Positions 39,849 through 46,960 of a stretch of DNA of 54,581 nucleotides are shown here, one piece after another. The translations under genes were made by a program, and so were the position numbers. The first letter of the stretch is position 1, and every line of letters starts with the position of its first letter. Where the stretch lies: the NCBI GenBank assembly GCA_946479025.1, contig CAMLDM010000001.1:1-54581 (forward strand), read 5' to 3'. The stretch comes from an uncultured Candidatus Saccharibacteria bacterium (GTDB taxonomy: Bacteria; Patescibacteria; Saccharimonadia; Saccharimonadales; CAMLKC01). Below the pieces are notes generated by a model that saw only the letters and a program-made list of their open reading frames with translations, was not told the DNA's origin and did not search any database.

Positions 39849-40328
39849 CTAGTCACTTGTCGATACACCTCCTTTCTTCGTTATGGTCCACTCGAACTGA
39901 CAATCTTGCAGTTCGCAGAATCGCTTGATATCGCGTGTGATGGAATCAAACGTTGGTTCATCTTGTTGTGTTGGCGGAGCGGGCGCAGGCCGGCTGTCAT
40001 CTTGGGCCGGGTTCGCTGTCACCGCATCCCGCTGCTCTTGCTCGAGCGCTTCACCCAGGACCTGCTCACCTCTGGTGGTCAGCTGGATGTGCGTAACGCT
40101 CGTGTTTTGTCCGCCCGGCCGGATACGCCTCACTAGGCCCAGCCTTACGAGCTCGCTCGTCGTATTGCGAAGCCAAATTATGTTTTCCTGTTGTGTGTAT
40201 CCGCTGCCGCGGCCCGCCGCAGCGTAGATATCTTCAACAGGACGCCTCTGAGGCCCACGCTTATGAGCGAAGAGTCTTTTTAACGGCGTGGCGGCGCTAG
40301 CATATGATAAGTTCTTTCGGGACGTCAT
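39849..40328 (-). CDS. Winged-helix protein
   Basis: The protein has 159 residues. A basic N-terminus is followed by a winged helix (about 25-95) ending with a wing of the IQLTTRGEQVL kind, a Pro/Gln linker and a short C-terminal domain. It resembles MarR/PadR-like wHTH proteins without a clear family. TATAAT ends 11 nt before the ATG on the same strand, so it is probably leaderless. The first 17 nt after the initiating AT recur just downstream of the stop. The gene follows the transposase and may be autoregulated at the repeats. Confidence 0.6.
   Translation of the reverse strand: MTSRKNLSYASAATPLKRLFAHKRGPQRRPVEDIYAAAGRGSGYTQQENIIWLRNTTSELVRLGLVRRIRPGGQNTSVTHIQLTTRGEQVLGEALEQEQRDAVTANPAQDDSRPAPAPPTQQDEPTFDSITRDIKRFCELQDCQFEWTITKKGGVSTSD
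40308..40324 (+). repeat. 17-bp direct repeat, start-codon copy
   Basis: TAAGTTCTTTCGGGACG, whose complement forms codons 2-7 of the winged-helix gene. Flanking ATATGA and TCATAT add a short hairpin around it. Confidence 0.8.
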
Positions 40329-40408
40329 ATACGTTACTTATTATAACCGTGACCCGCGTAAATCCAAAATTAATTGTGCGGGTCGCATGCGGTCATCGGG
40401 TGCGAGAC

Positions 40409-40438
40409 AAGTGTGGGTGGTTCAGAGGACCACTATTG
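40409..40438 (+). repeat. Promoter-upstream repeat, copy B
   Basis: AAGTGTGGGTGGTTCAGA, then GGACCA, then CTATTG. The last bases begin the TTGACA of the next promoter. Copy A is at 36283-36312 on the other strand. Confidence 0.65.
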
Positions 40439-40464
40439 ACAATGTTATCATCCTGTTATATACT
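40436..40464 (+). promoter_or_regulatory. Strong sigma-70 promoter of high-GC gene
   Basis: TTGACA, a 17-nt spacer and TATACT. The leader of about 43 nt ends in GGGAGGG before the ATG at 40514. Confidence 0.7.
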
Positions 40465-40513
40465 ATATTACAGACCGCAAGTCGTACATCCAACAATCGT
40501 CCCGGGAGGGAAT

Positions 40514-40783
40514 ATGCGCGAGCTCATCGCGATCGGAATCGTCGTAGGACCCGTGGCCCTGGCGATCCTCATCGTCTGGGCTGACCGAGTTGGCGAAGCC
40601 CTGATCGGCATCTTCGGTAGCCTCGTGCTACTCTCGGCGATCGTGGCGGCCGACGTGGCCGGAGCCGGCTACGGCTGGACCCTTCGGTCCGTGCTGTGGC
40701 AGGCCATCGCCGCGCTCTGCTTCGGACTGTTCGTCTGCCCCTGCATGGGGGGAGACGACAAGAAGTCCACCTCCACGTACTGA
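40514..40783 (+). CDS. High-GC small membrane protein
   Basis: The protein has 89 residues with three hydrophobic segments (about 3-22, 30-50, 58-78), a CPCMGGDD motif and a charged tail. No family recognised. GGGAGGG is 3 nt before the ATG at 40514; the longer in-frame ORF from 40304 has no such site and crosses the promoter. A GC-rich hairpin follows the stop. A typical single-gene cassette. Confidence 0.6.
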   Translation: MRELIAIGIVVGPVALAILIVWADRVGEALIGIFGSLVLLSAIVAADVAGAGYGWTLRSVLWQAIAALCFGLFVCPCMGGDDKKSTSTY

Positions 40784-40794
40784 CAGCGATCCCC

Positions 40795-40829
40795 GGCCCG
40801 CGCTTCTCTACTGTGAGAAGGCGCGGGCC
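40795..40829 (+). terminator. GC-rich hairpin after high-GC gene
   Basis: GGCCCGCGCTTCTC pairs with GAGAAGGCGCGGGCC (one bulged G) around a 6-nt loop. Confidence 0.65.
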
Positions 40830-40911
40830 ACGACCCCATAGCAAACAAGCACAGCCCGAAGAGGGCTTTTATTTTTGCTTTTCGCTCATGCTCGCAAACT
40901 TCGCTAACCTC

Positions 40912-40920
40912 TGTTATAAT
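40912..40920 (+). promoter_or_regulatory. Extended -10 box of likely leaderless der
   Basis: TGTTATAAT ends 11 nt before the der ATG with no Shine-Dalgarno. Confidence 0.6.
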
Positions 40921-40931
40921 TAGCCGAAGTT

Positions 40932-42347
40932 ATGGCTTCAAAACTTCCAACCGTTGCGATCATCGGCCAAGCGAACGTCGGCAAGAGTTCGCTTTTTAAT
41001 CGTATGGTCCGTGCTCAGCAGGCAATCGTCGCCCGTGAAGCCGGCACGACGCGCGACAACGTCCTCGGCCGCGTCGAATATAAATATCACAACTTCTGGC
41101 TGGTAGATACAGCCGGCCTCAAAGACCCGAACGACGAGTTCGAGGCAAGTATCCAAGAACAGATTACCGAGGCCGCTGAGGCCGCTGACGTCATTCTCGT
41201 CGTCGTCGATAGTAGTCAATACGCCAGCGACCAAGACCGTTTCGTCGCCAAAAAAGCTCTCCGCTCTAAAAAACCTGTCATTCTCGTTACGAACAAGGCC
41301 GACCTGAAGGAAAGCCTGCCGAACGACGAGTTCAAGCGCCTCGGCATCAAAACGATCATCTCTACCTCTGCCGAACACAACAAAGGCGTGCTCGACGTGC
41401 TCGACGAAATCGTTGAGCACATTCCGGCACGCCACGAGGAAGAACCCGACGACACGCTGCGCGTCGCTCTGATTGGCCGACCAAATGTGGGCAAGTCAAA
41501 TCTCTTCAACACGCTCGCTGGCAAACAGCAGGCGATCGTCGCAAACATCGCCGGCACCACCCGCGACGTCAACCGCGTATCAGTAAAATACGGCGGCCGC
41601 GATATCGAACTGCTTGATACCGCCGGCATGCGAAAACCCGGCAAACAAGAGGTCGGCATCGAAAAATTCTCCGTCCTTCGCACGCTCCAGGCCATTGAAG
41701 AAGCCGATGTTTGTTTCCTTTTAATGGACGTAAACGAACTGAACACCCAGCTCGACCAGCGCCTCGCCGGTATCATCGATGAAGCAGGCAAGGGCATGGC
41801 GCTCGTTATCAGCAAATGGGATTCAGTAGAAGACAAAGACGCTTATACACGTGACGCGCTCGCGCCGAGTATCTCACGCACATTCAATTTTGTTCCGTGG
41901 ACACCCCTCATCTTTACTTCATCGGTAACCGGCCAAAACGTCACGAAATTATTCGACCTTGCGCTTGATATCGACGCCCGACGTAAGCAAGAAACAAAGA
42001 CTCGCGTACTCAATGATCTGCTGCAAAAAGCCGTCCAAAAGCACCCGCCGGCAGGTCTCAAAAACACGCATCCGAAGCTGCGCTACATCGTACAGACCGA
42101 CACCAACCCTCCGTGGTTCGTGATTTACGGAAGCAATCTCAAATTCGTTCACTGGAGCTACAAGCGCTACCTCGAGCGCCTGATCCGCGAAACCTACAAC
42201 TTCGCCGGCACGCCGATCAAGTTCAGCTTCCGCGACGAAAAACAAATCAAGGCAAATAATGAACGCGCCGCACAGGGCAAGCCGCGCGTCACCAAAAAGT
42301 ATAAGCAAGAAAAAGACGCCGAAAGCAAAGAATCGCGGGCAAATTAA
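40932..42347 (+). CDS. der: Ribosome-assembly GTPase Der (EngA)
   Basis: GTPase for 50S ribosome maturation, 471 residues. Two tandem G domains are present: GQANVGKSSLF, DTAGLKD and TNKAD in the first, and GRPNVGKSNLF, DTAGMRKPG and SKWD in the second. The C-terminal KH-like domain follows (about 350-440), ending in a Lys/Glu-rich tail. Full length. A high-GC cassette on the other strand lies directly downstream. Confidence 0.97.
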   Translation: MASKLPTVAIIGQANVGKSSLFNRMVRAQQAIVAREAGTTRDNVLGRVEYKYHNFWLVDTAGLKDPNDEFEASIQEQITEAAEAADVILVVVDSSQYASDQDRFVAKKALRSKKPVILVTNKADLKESLPNDEFKRLGIKTIISTSAEHNKGVLDVLDEIVEHIPARHEEEPDDTLRVALIGRPNVGKSNLFNTLAGKQQAIVANIAGTTRDVNRVSVKYGGRDIELLDTAGMRKPGKQEVGIEKFSVLRTLQAIEEADVCFLLMDVNELNTQLDQRLAGIIDEAGKGMALVISKWDSVEDKDAYTRDALAPSISRTFNFVPWTPLIFTSSVTGQNVTKLFDLALDIDARRKQETKTRVLNDLLQKAVQKHPPAGLKNTHPKLRYIVQTDTNPPWFVIYGSNLKFVHWSYKRYLERLIRETYNFAGTPIKFSFRDEKQIKANNERAAQGKPRVTKKYKQEKDAESKESRAN

Positions 42348-42370
42348 AAGAGGTCCTGCGACTTGCTCGA

Positions 42371-42412
42371 GCCGGGGATTCTGCCGCTCTTGGTAGCAAC
42401 AGAATCCCCGGC
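42371..42412. terminator. 13-bp GC-rich hairpin
   Basis: GCCGGGGATTCTG and CAGAATCCCCGGC pair perfectly around a 16-nt loop, between der and the convergent high-GC gene. It may serve both. Confidence 0.65.
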
Positions 42413-42416
42413 GAGC

Positions 42417-42662
42417 TCACAGCGACCTCATGATCTGAACACCGTCCCAGATGACACCGGCGATCAGGGAGATCGTGAACCCCGCCGCCAGCCCGACACC
42501 GACATACACCGGCACCGGCACGCCGCCGAAAGCGTCCTGGTAGGAGTGTAGCACGGTGATCGTGTACTGGGTCACGCGAACGCTCCCCCAGATGGCGACG
42601 ATTCCCACCGCCCAGGCGTACACACGCAGGAGGAGCAGGAAGTTGCGCAGGTTCTCGTTCAC
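42417..42662 (-). CDS. High-GC small membrane protein
   Basis: The protein has 81 residues with two hydrophobic helices (about 6-30 and 48-72). No family recognised. GTG at 42662 follows AAGGGGA; the longer frame to 42707 lacks support. A TTGACA - 17 nt - ATTATA promoter lies upstream on the minus strand, overlapping the region before pth. GC-rich codons and a 3' hairpin complete the cassette pattern. Confidence 0.58.
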   Translation of the reverse strand: MNENLRNFLLLLRVYAWAVGIVAIWGSVRVTQYTITVLHSYQDAFGGVPVPVYVGVGLAAGFTISLIAGVIWDGVQIMRSL

Positions 42663-42766
42663 TACAGTCCCCTTAGGGTCGGCGTTGCTCTGCACGATGC
42701 GTAGCAATCAATTTATATAATACATGTTTTTATAGATTTGTCAATATACGCTATACTGGTACCGAT

Positions 42767-43330
42767 ATGAAAATCATTTTTGCCCAGGGAAATCCCGGCG
42801 CGCAGTACAGTGACACTCGACACAACGTCGGCTTTTTTCTGATTAATGAACTCGCGAAGAAGTACGGCGCCGAGTTCATAAAAAAATCAAAATTCCACGC
42901 CGATATCGCCGAGACAACCGTCGGCGATGAAAAAGTACTCTTCGTGAAACCGACCACGTTTTACAACGAAACCGGCCAAGCGGCCAGGCTGCTCGTTGAT
43001 TTTTACAAATGCGACCCGGCGCAGGATTTTCTCGCCATCCACGACGACCTGGCGTTACCGTTCGGAACGCTCCGCACGCGCGAGAAGGGAAGCGATGCGG
43101 GCAATAATGGTGTAAAATCATTGAACGCACACCTCGGGCCGAACTACGCACGGATTCGCGTTGGGGTGTATAGTGAGCTGCGCGACCGGCTTCCGGATGT
43201 GGATTTCGTGCTCGGAAAGTTTTCGCACGACGAAAAAGCCGCTCTGCCAAAAATAGCGGAATCAGTCGAAAAAATCGTCGATGATTTCATTCGCGGTACC
43301 TTTGAACCAACAAAGCTATCTGTAAAATAG
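42767..43330 (+). CDS. pth: Peptidyl-tRNA hydrolase
   Basis: Releases peptides from prematurely dropped peptidyl-tRNA. At 187 residues it has normal length. Family motifs are IIFAQGNPGAQYSDTRHNVGF (catalytic His), KPTTFYNETGQA (KPxTFMN, here with Tyr), the HDDLALPFG acid motif, GSDAGNNGVKSL and a C-terminal FVLGKF. TATACT ends 9 nt before the ATG, so it is likely leaderless. Confidence 0.96.
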   Translation: MKIIFAQGNPGAQYSDTRHNVGFFLINELAKKYGAEFIKKSKFHADIAETTVGDEKVLFVKPTTFYNETGQAARLLVDFYKCDPAQDFLAIHDDLALPFGTLRTREKGSDAGNNGVKSLNAHLGPNYARIRVGVYSELRDRLPDVDFVLGKFSHDEKAALPKIAESVEKIVDDFIRGTFEPTKLSVK

Positions 43331-43338
43331 CGGGCAAC

Positions 43339-43386
43339 TCCACCCCCTAGGCGCTCAACGTAGACACGGAGTGCGTCGGGGGTGGA
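43339..43386 (-). terminator. Hairpin after small acidic ORF
   Basis: TCCACCCCC and GGGGGTGGA pair around a 30-nt loop, just past the stop of the 40-residue minus-strand ORF. Confidence 0.55.
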
Positions 43387-43391
43387 ACAGG

Positions 43392-43514
43392 TCACAGTAA
43401 GCCGTTCGGGTTCCAACGGGCACCGTCTCCCTCATCGGGATCCTCCCAACTGGAATCACCGTCTTCTGCCGGCGCTTGCGTCGCGCCGTCTCTTCCATCC
43501 GGCTCAAGGGACAT
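43392..43514 (-). CDS. 40-residue acidic Trp-containing peptide
   Basis: A minus-strand ORF of 40 codons with a perfect GGAGGTG 6 nt before the ATG and a TGTTATAAC box further upstream. The product is hydrophilic and acidic, rich in Gly, Asp and Glu, with two Trp in SSWEDP and RWNPN. A hairpin follows the stop. It has the same cassette layout as the larger high-GC genes. It may be a small secreted or modified peptide or a regulator; there is no family match I know of. Confidence 0.5.
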   Translation of the reverse strand: MSLEPDGRDGATQAPAEDGDSSWEDPDEGDGARWNPNGLL

Positions 43515-43564
43515 TTCTATCACCTCCATTCGCGTAACCCGCTTGTGTTATAACAAACTTTTAA

Positions 43565-44326
43565 TCAAACGCCAAGTAGCGTGATGACGCAGCCCACGAT
43601 TACCACGCCCGCCACGAGCATTGCCGCCTGGATAGTGCCGATTTTCTGCGGCTGCTCATGAATGTCCGGAATAATATCACTCGCCGCAACATAAACAAAA
43701 AAGCCGGATGTAAGCGCCAGCATCGGCGCCACGAAATTACCGAGATCCCTGCCAAGTGAATACACGATCACCGCCGCGACGACCGTTGCTAGTGCCGTCG
43801 CCACGTTCGCACCGACTACCATTCTATCTTTCCATCCCTTAGAGAGCAGTAGTGCAAACGTGCCTAGTTCCTTCGGAATTTCGTGTGCCGAAACAGCCAG
43901 CGTCGTGATAATTCCGGTTGCCGGGCTTACTAAAAATGCTGCGGCAATCGCCACGCCGTCAATAGCATTATGCATCATATCACCAAGAATGATCAGGCGT
44001 CGCTGCTGGGCGTTTTTTGCGTGCGATTCGTGCTCGTGATGGTGGTGAAACCAGCTCGCCGAGCGCTCCAGCACGAAAAAGAAAATAAAGCCGGCAAGGC
44101 AGTAAAGCAACATGGCGCGCGGATCGGACCGTTCAAACGATTCGGGCAGAAGATCAAAAAACGCGGCTGCGAGCAATGCACCAGCCCCAAAAGGCATAGT
44201 GAGAAGCAGCGCAGTCTGGCGGCGCTTCTTAAAGCGTAGCAGCATCACGCCGCCGGCTAGGGATATAAAGCTGCCAATAATAATTGCAAGTATCATCAAG
44301 AATATAATAGTCATTGAAATAATCAT
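43565..44326 (-). CDS. ZIP-family divalent metal transporter
   Basis: Integral membrane transporter of 253 residues with about seven to eight helices. ZIP metal-site helices are visible as MHNAIDGVAIAAAF and SAHEIPKELGTFALLL. The His-rich loop HHHHEHESH between helices 3 and 4 is typical of ZIP proteins. It likely imports zinc, iron or manganese. ATG at 44326 is used; 44314 is also possible. Confidence 0.93.
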   Translation of the reverse strand: MIISMTIIFLMILAIIIGSFISLAGGVMLLRFKKRRQTALLLTMPFGAGALLAAAFFDLLPESFERSDPRAMLLYCLAGFIFFFVLERSASWFHHHHEHESHAKNAQQRRLIILGDMMHNAIDGVAIAAAFLVSPATGIITTLAVSAHEIPKELGTFALLLSKGWKDRMVVGANVATALATVVAAVIVYSLGRDLGNFVAPMLALTSGFFVYVAASDIIPDIHEQPQKIGTIQAAMLVAGVVIVGCVITLLGV

Positions 44327-44428
44327 ACCACTGCGAAGAAAAATTCACCACGCCCGGGGTTTTCGTTAGGGGGCGAGCGCAGGAGAGCAGAAGCTCATCC
44401 CGCACCCGCCCCCGGCCGGTGGGTGACG

Positions 44429-44731
44429 TCAGCGCGATCCGGCGGACGCGTCGTTGTCCGACGACGACTGGTTCCGCTTCGGCAGCTCGAGGTAAGCCCA
44501 GCCGAACGCCACAAGCGCGAGGAGCATGAACCCCATGCCCAGCGTCCCGACGCGCAGCGTCGTGAACATGAACACGCTCGTGAAGAGCGACGCCAGTCCG
44601 AGGAAGACGAAGACCACCGTCTTCGCGTATCCACGCGCCATTGGCGTGAACGTGTCCAGGATGGTCGAGCCAAGGAACCAGACGATCCCAGCGACGACCA
44701 GCGCGATCAGCGCCAGCACCAGAACAACCAT
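44429..44731 (-). CDS. High-GC small membrane protein, three helices
   Basis: The protein has 100 residues with three hydrophobic helices (about 1-20, 35-55 and 58-80) and a Ser/Asp-rich tail. No family recognised. AAAGGATC precedes ATG 44731. A TTGACT promoter element lies upstream on the minus strand near 44818. GC-rich codons. The next high-GC gene lies 195 nt upstream on the same strand with its own Shine-Dalgarno. Confidence 0.55.
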   Translation of the reverse strand: MVVLVLALIALVVAGIVWFLGSTILDTFTPMARGYAKTVVFVFLGLASLFTSVFMFTTLRVGTLGMGFMLLALVAFGWAYLELPKRNQSSSDNDASAGSR

Positions 44732-44926
44732 GGCAGATCCTTTCCCAGGTCCCCGTTGACACACCCCCAGCCGGGTGTGCTACTTGAATAATATATAAGC
44801 TTGAAGGAAAGTCAATTTTGTACTCATAGTATACGTACTTCTACATGGTCCAGATACGAAATCGGGGTGGCGCAGGAGAAGTATCATCCCACGCCACCCG
44901 TATGACCACACCCGCCGACGAGCGGT

Positions 44927-45193
44927 TCAGCGCTGAACACGCCGACCCAACAGCTCACCGAACACGTAGGCCCGCACCTTGGACGAGGCGGCGGCGAACA
45001 GCAATAGCGCCGCCACGATGAGCAGCACGCCGAGCGCGTCGCCGAGCAAGAGCAGGGCGATGCCGACACACAGCGCGCCGACCCCGATGAAGACTGCCGC
45101 GGTGCTCGGGTCTTTTCCTTCGAAGAGACCCTTGAAGCCGATGAACCCGGCGAACACACCAACGAGCACTCCTACCACAATGACGACGGTCAT
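44927..45193 (-). CDS. High-GC small membrane protein, two to three helices
   Basis: The protein has 88 residues, with hydrophobic segments at about 2-22, 33-50 and 52-70 and a basic tail. No family recognised. GGGAGGT is well placed before ATG 45193. Its AT-rich upstream region (45194-45300) contains several TATAAT-like boxes. GC-rich codons. Confidence 0.55.
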   Translation of the reverse strand: MTVVIVVGVLVGVFAGFIGFKGLFEGKDPSTAAVFIGVGALCVGIALLLLGDALGVLLIVAALLLFAAASSKVRAYVFGELLGRRVQR

Positions 45194-45309
45194 CTGTTTA
45201 CCTCCCTAAAGGGTGTCACATCCGGACAGGATGCTATATATTAATATGACACAAGCTTGAATTTAAAGCAAATTTATACTTATAATATACACATGTATTT
45301 TAAGCCAAC

Positions 45310-45557
45310 AAAAAAGCGCCAGGTAAGGGTGGGCATCACCTGGCGCCGTTTTGCCCTTTAACCCACCACACAGGCAAGCGTAACGATCTCGATTCTACGC
45401 AGACGTTCGCTGGTTAAAGGGATTAGTATGCACGCAATGTTTTGATGTTGAAAAGTGGAGGGTAGATTACTTTAAAACGCATTGCGCACAACCTAACATA
45501 AGTTAGAATAGGGGGTATAAGGTGCGTTTGGTTGCACTCGCAGGTATCAACCAATCG
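45310..45557 (-). ncRNA. Candidate structured non-coding RNA upstream of dprA
   Basis: A minus-strand promoter (TTGACT, 17 nt, TACTAT at 45592-45564) and a terminator with T6 (45346-45310) bracket about 248 nt with no supported ORF. In between are four more stems: GGTTG/CAACC near the 5' end, CTAAC/GTTAG (45493-45506), CGCAATG/CATTGCG (45433-45486) and the 10-bp CCCTTTAACC/GGTTAAAGGG (45354-45421) with an inner AGCG-AACG/CGTT-CGCT stem. It does not show the signatures of RNase P RNA, tmRNA or SRP RNA that I can check by eye. Confidence 0.5.
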
Positions 45558-45563
45558 TGTTTG

Positions 45564-45592
45564 ATAGTAGCACTTATTTGACAGTAAGTCAA
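45564..45592 (-). promoter_or_regulatory. Promoter of candidate RNA, overlapping palindrome
   Basis: TTGACT (45592-45587), a 17-nt spacer and TACTAT (45569-45564) on the minus strand, with TGC before the -10. TTGAC-agtaa-GTCAA at 45578-45592 is a palindrome that also offers a TTGACA to the plus strand. Confidence 0.6.
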
Positions 45593-45612
45593 TGCTTTTT
45601 ACCACATTTTAT

Positions 45613-46470
45613 ATGGAAATCAATAAAACCACCCCTGATAAGCATGAGTATTTACGGCCTTTAACGACCATTCCGAGGCCTCCAAAAAATATATTTTTTG
45701 GAGGCACTGCCCCTGTTATACGCATGACAAGCGTAGCTATCGTTGGCACCAGAAAACCCACAAATTACGGCAAAGAAGTGGCTCATAAATTCGCCTATGA
45801 ATTGGCCAAAAAAGGCGTAATCATTATAAGCGGACTGGCACTTGGCATCGATTCCGTCGCGCACCGGGCCGCACTGGAAGCTGGCGGCACCACCCTGGCT
45901 GTACTGGCAAACAGCGTCGATCATATTTATCCGCGAAACCACAAAACATTGGCCGAGCAGATCGTCGCAAGCGGCGGGGCAATCCTCAGTGAATACGAGC
46001 CACCGACGGAAGCACGCAGCTACCAGTTCTTGGCGCGTAACCGCATCGTCAGCGGACTGTCGGACGCCGTTATTATAATAGAAGCCGCCGCACGTAGCGG
46101 CACGCTTTCTACCGCCATGCACGCGCTCGAGCAAGGGCGGGAAGTTTTTGTCGTACCAGGAAACATCACCAGCCCGCTCTCGAGCGGCTGTAACGCACTA
46201 TTAAAGCAAGGAGCGCATCCGGTCACTTGCGTAGAGGACGTACTTGAGGTGATCGCACCAGAGCTCCTAAGGACGCAGACAGTACTTCCACTAGGCAGCA
46301 CACCACTGGAAAGCAGCATCATCGCGCTGCTCCAATCCGGAGTCCGTGATGGCGACCAGCTCCAAAGGCAATCAGGAGCCAGTGCGGCCGATTTCAGCCA
46401 GGCGATCACCATGATGGAAATAAATGGCCTTATCCGCGCGCTCGGTGGCAACCAGTGGACTCTCCGTTAA
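45613..46470 (+). CDS. dprA: DNA-processing protein DprA (Smf)
   Basis: Loads RecA on incoming single-stranded DNA during natural transformation. The protein has 285 residues from ATG 45613 (MEINKTTP). The Rossmann-like core shows AIVGTRKPTNYG, IISGLALGIDSVAHRAAL, LARNRIVSGLSDAVIIIEA and SGTLSTAMHALEQGR. The C-terminal part looks like a winged helix (DLLQRQ type). The dprA-topA order is conserved in many bacteria; here one small gene separates them. Confidence 0.94.
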   Translation: MEINKTTPDKHEYLRPLTTIPRPPKNIFFGGTAPVIRMTSVAIVGTRKPTNYGKEVAHKFAYELAKKGVIIISGLALGIDSVAHRAALEAGGTTLAVLANSVDHIYPRNHKTLAEQIVASGGAILSEYEPPTEARSYQFLARNRIVSGLSDAVIIIEAAARSGTLSTAMHALEQGREVFVVPGNITSPLSSGCNALLKQGAHPVTCVEDVLEVIAPELLRTQTVLPLGSTPLESSIIALLQSGVRDGDQLQRQSGASAADFSQAITMMEINGLIRALGGNQWTLR

Positions 46471-46575
46471 TTTCTTTGACAAATGTCGTTCTAAGTGTCA
46501 TTATTAATACAGTTTTGTCGAGCAAGATCGCTCCGAAACACACACAGGTAGCTTCTAAACAGAGGTGAGTAACTT

Positions 46576-46824
46576 GTGACTGCAACCTTGGTATGGCGAT
46601 CCGTTGAATCAATCCTCGTATACTGTCGCGGCGCCCGCAAAGAGAAGAGACTTTTCTTCACTAAAGACGCCGCGGACGACGTAATAGCCTCCATCAGAGA
46701 ACGAGTGCAAATAGACGGCACCGAAGAGGTGATTCCTCGTGCCTACAAATGCGCCTCGTGCAAAGCGCGGCTGCCGAGCCCGGCGCAAGAAGAAGCGTGG
46801 CATCTTACCAAAAAATACGCCTAG
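46576..46824 (+). CDS. Small hypothetical cassette protein with CxxC
   Basis: The protein has 82 residues, a charged alpha/beta protein with a CASCKARL motif near residue 60 that could bind zinc as a dimer. No family recognised. TTGACA near 46476 with a CATTAT box 17 nt on, then GAGGTGA before GTG 46576, give it its own promoter and Shine-Dalgarno. A 10-bp hairpin follows the stop. It splits the conserved dprA-topA pair. Confidence 0.55.
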   Translation: MTATLVWRSVESILVYCRGARKEKRLFFTKDAADDVIASIRERVQIDGTEEVIPRAYKCASCKARLPSPAQEEAWHLTKKYA

Positions 46825-46837
46825 CGCGCTACCTGTG

Positions 46838-46862
46838 GGGCTGCATCATCCAGATGCAGCCC
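46838..46862 (+). terminator. 10-bp perfect hairpin
   Basis: GGGCTGCATC and GATGCAGCCC with a 5-nt loop, after the small cassette gene. Confidence 0.65.
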
Positions 46863-46948
46863 TTCGACGTTTTGAAAATAAATTCATTTTACAAATAGAT
46901 GAAAATTGCGTAGTATAGAGCACTAGTGTCCAGCTAAAATGCTAAAGG

Positions 46949-46954
46949 TATAAT
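46949..46954 (+). promoter_or_regulatory. -10 box of likely leaderless topA
   Basis: TATAAT ends only 6 nt before the topA ATG, so the first transcribed base may be the A of AUG. Confidence 0.6.
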
Positions 46955-46960
46955 GAATAT

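Noticed and set aside
39810..40324. 17-bp repeats as CRISPR-like or IS target duplications
   Set aside because: Only two copies are present and they are 498 bp apart around a gene, far longer than any usual target-site duplication.
45423..45605. 60-codon minus-strand ORF in the candidate RNA
   Set aside because: Its start lies upstream of the mapped-by-eye promoter, it has no Shine-Dalgarno, and it covers only the 5' half of the structured region.
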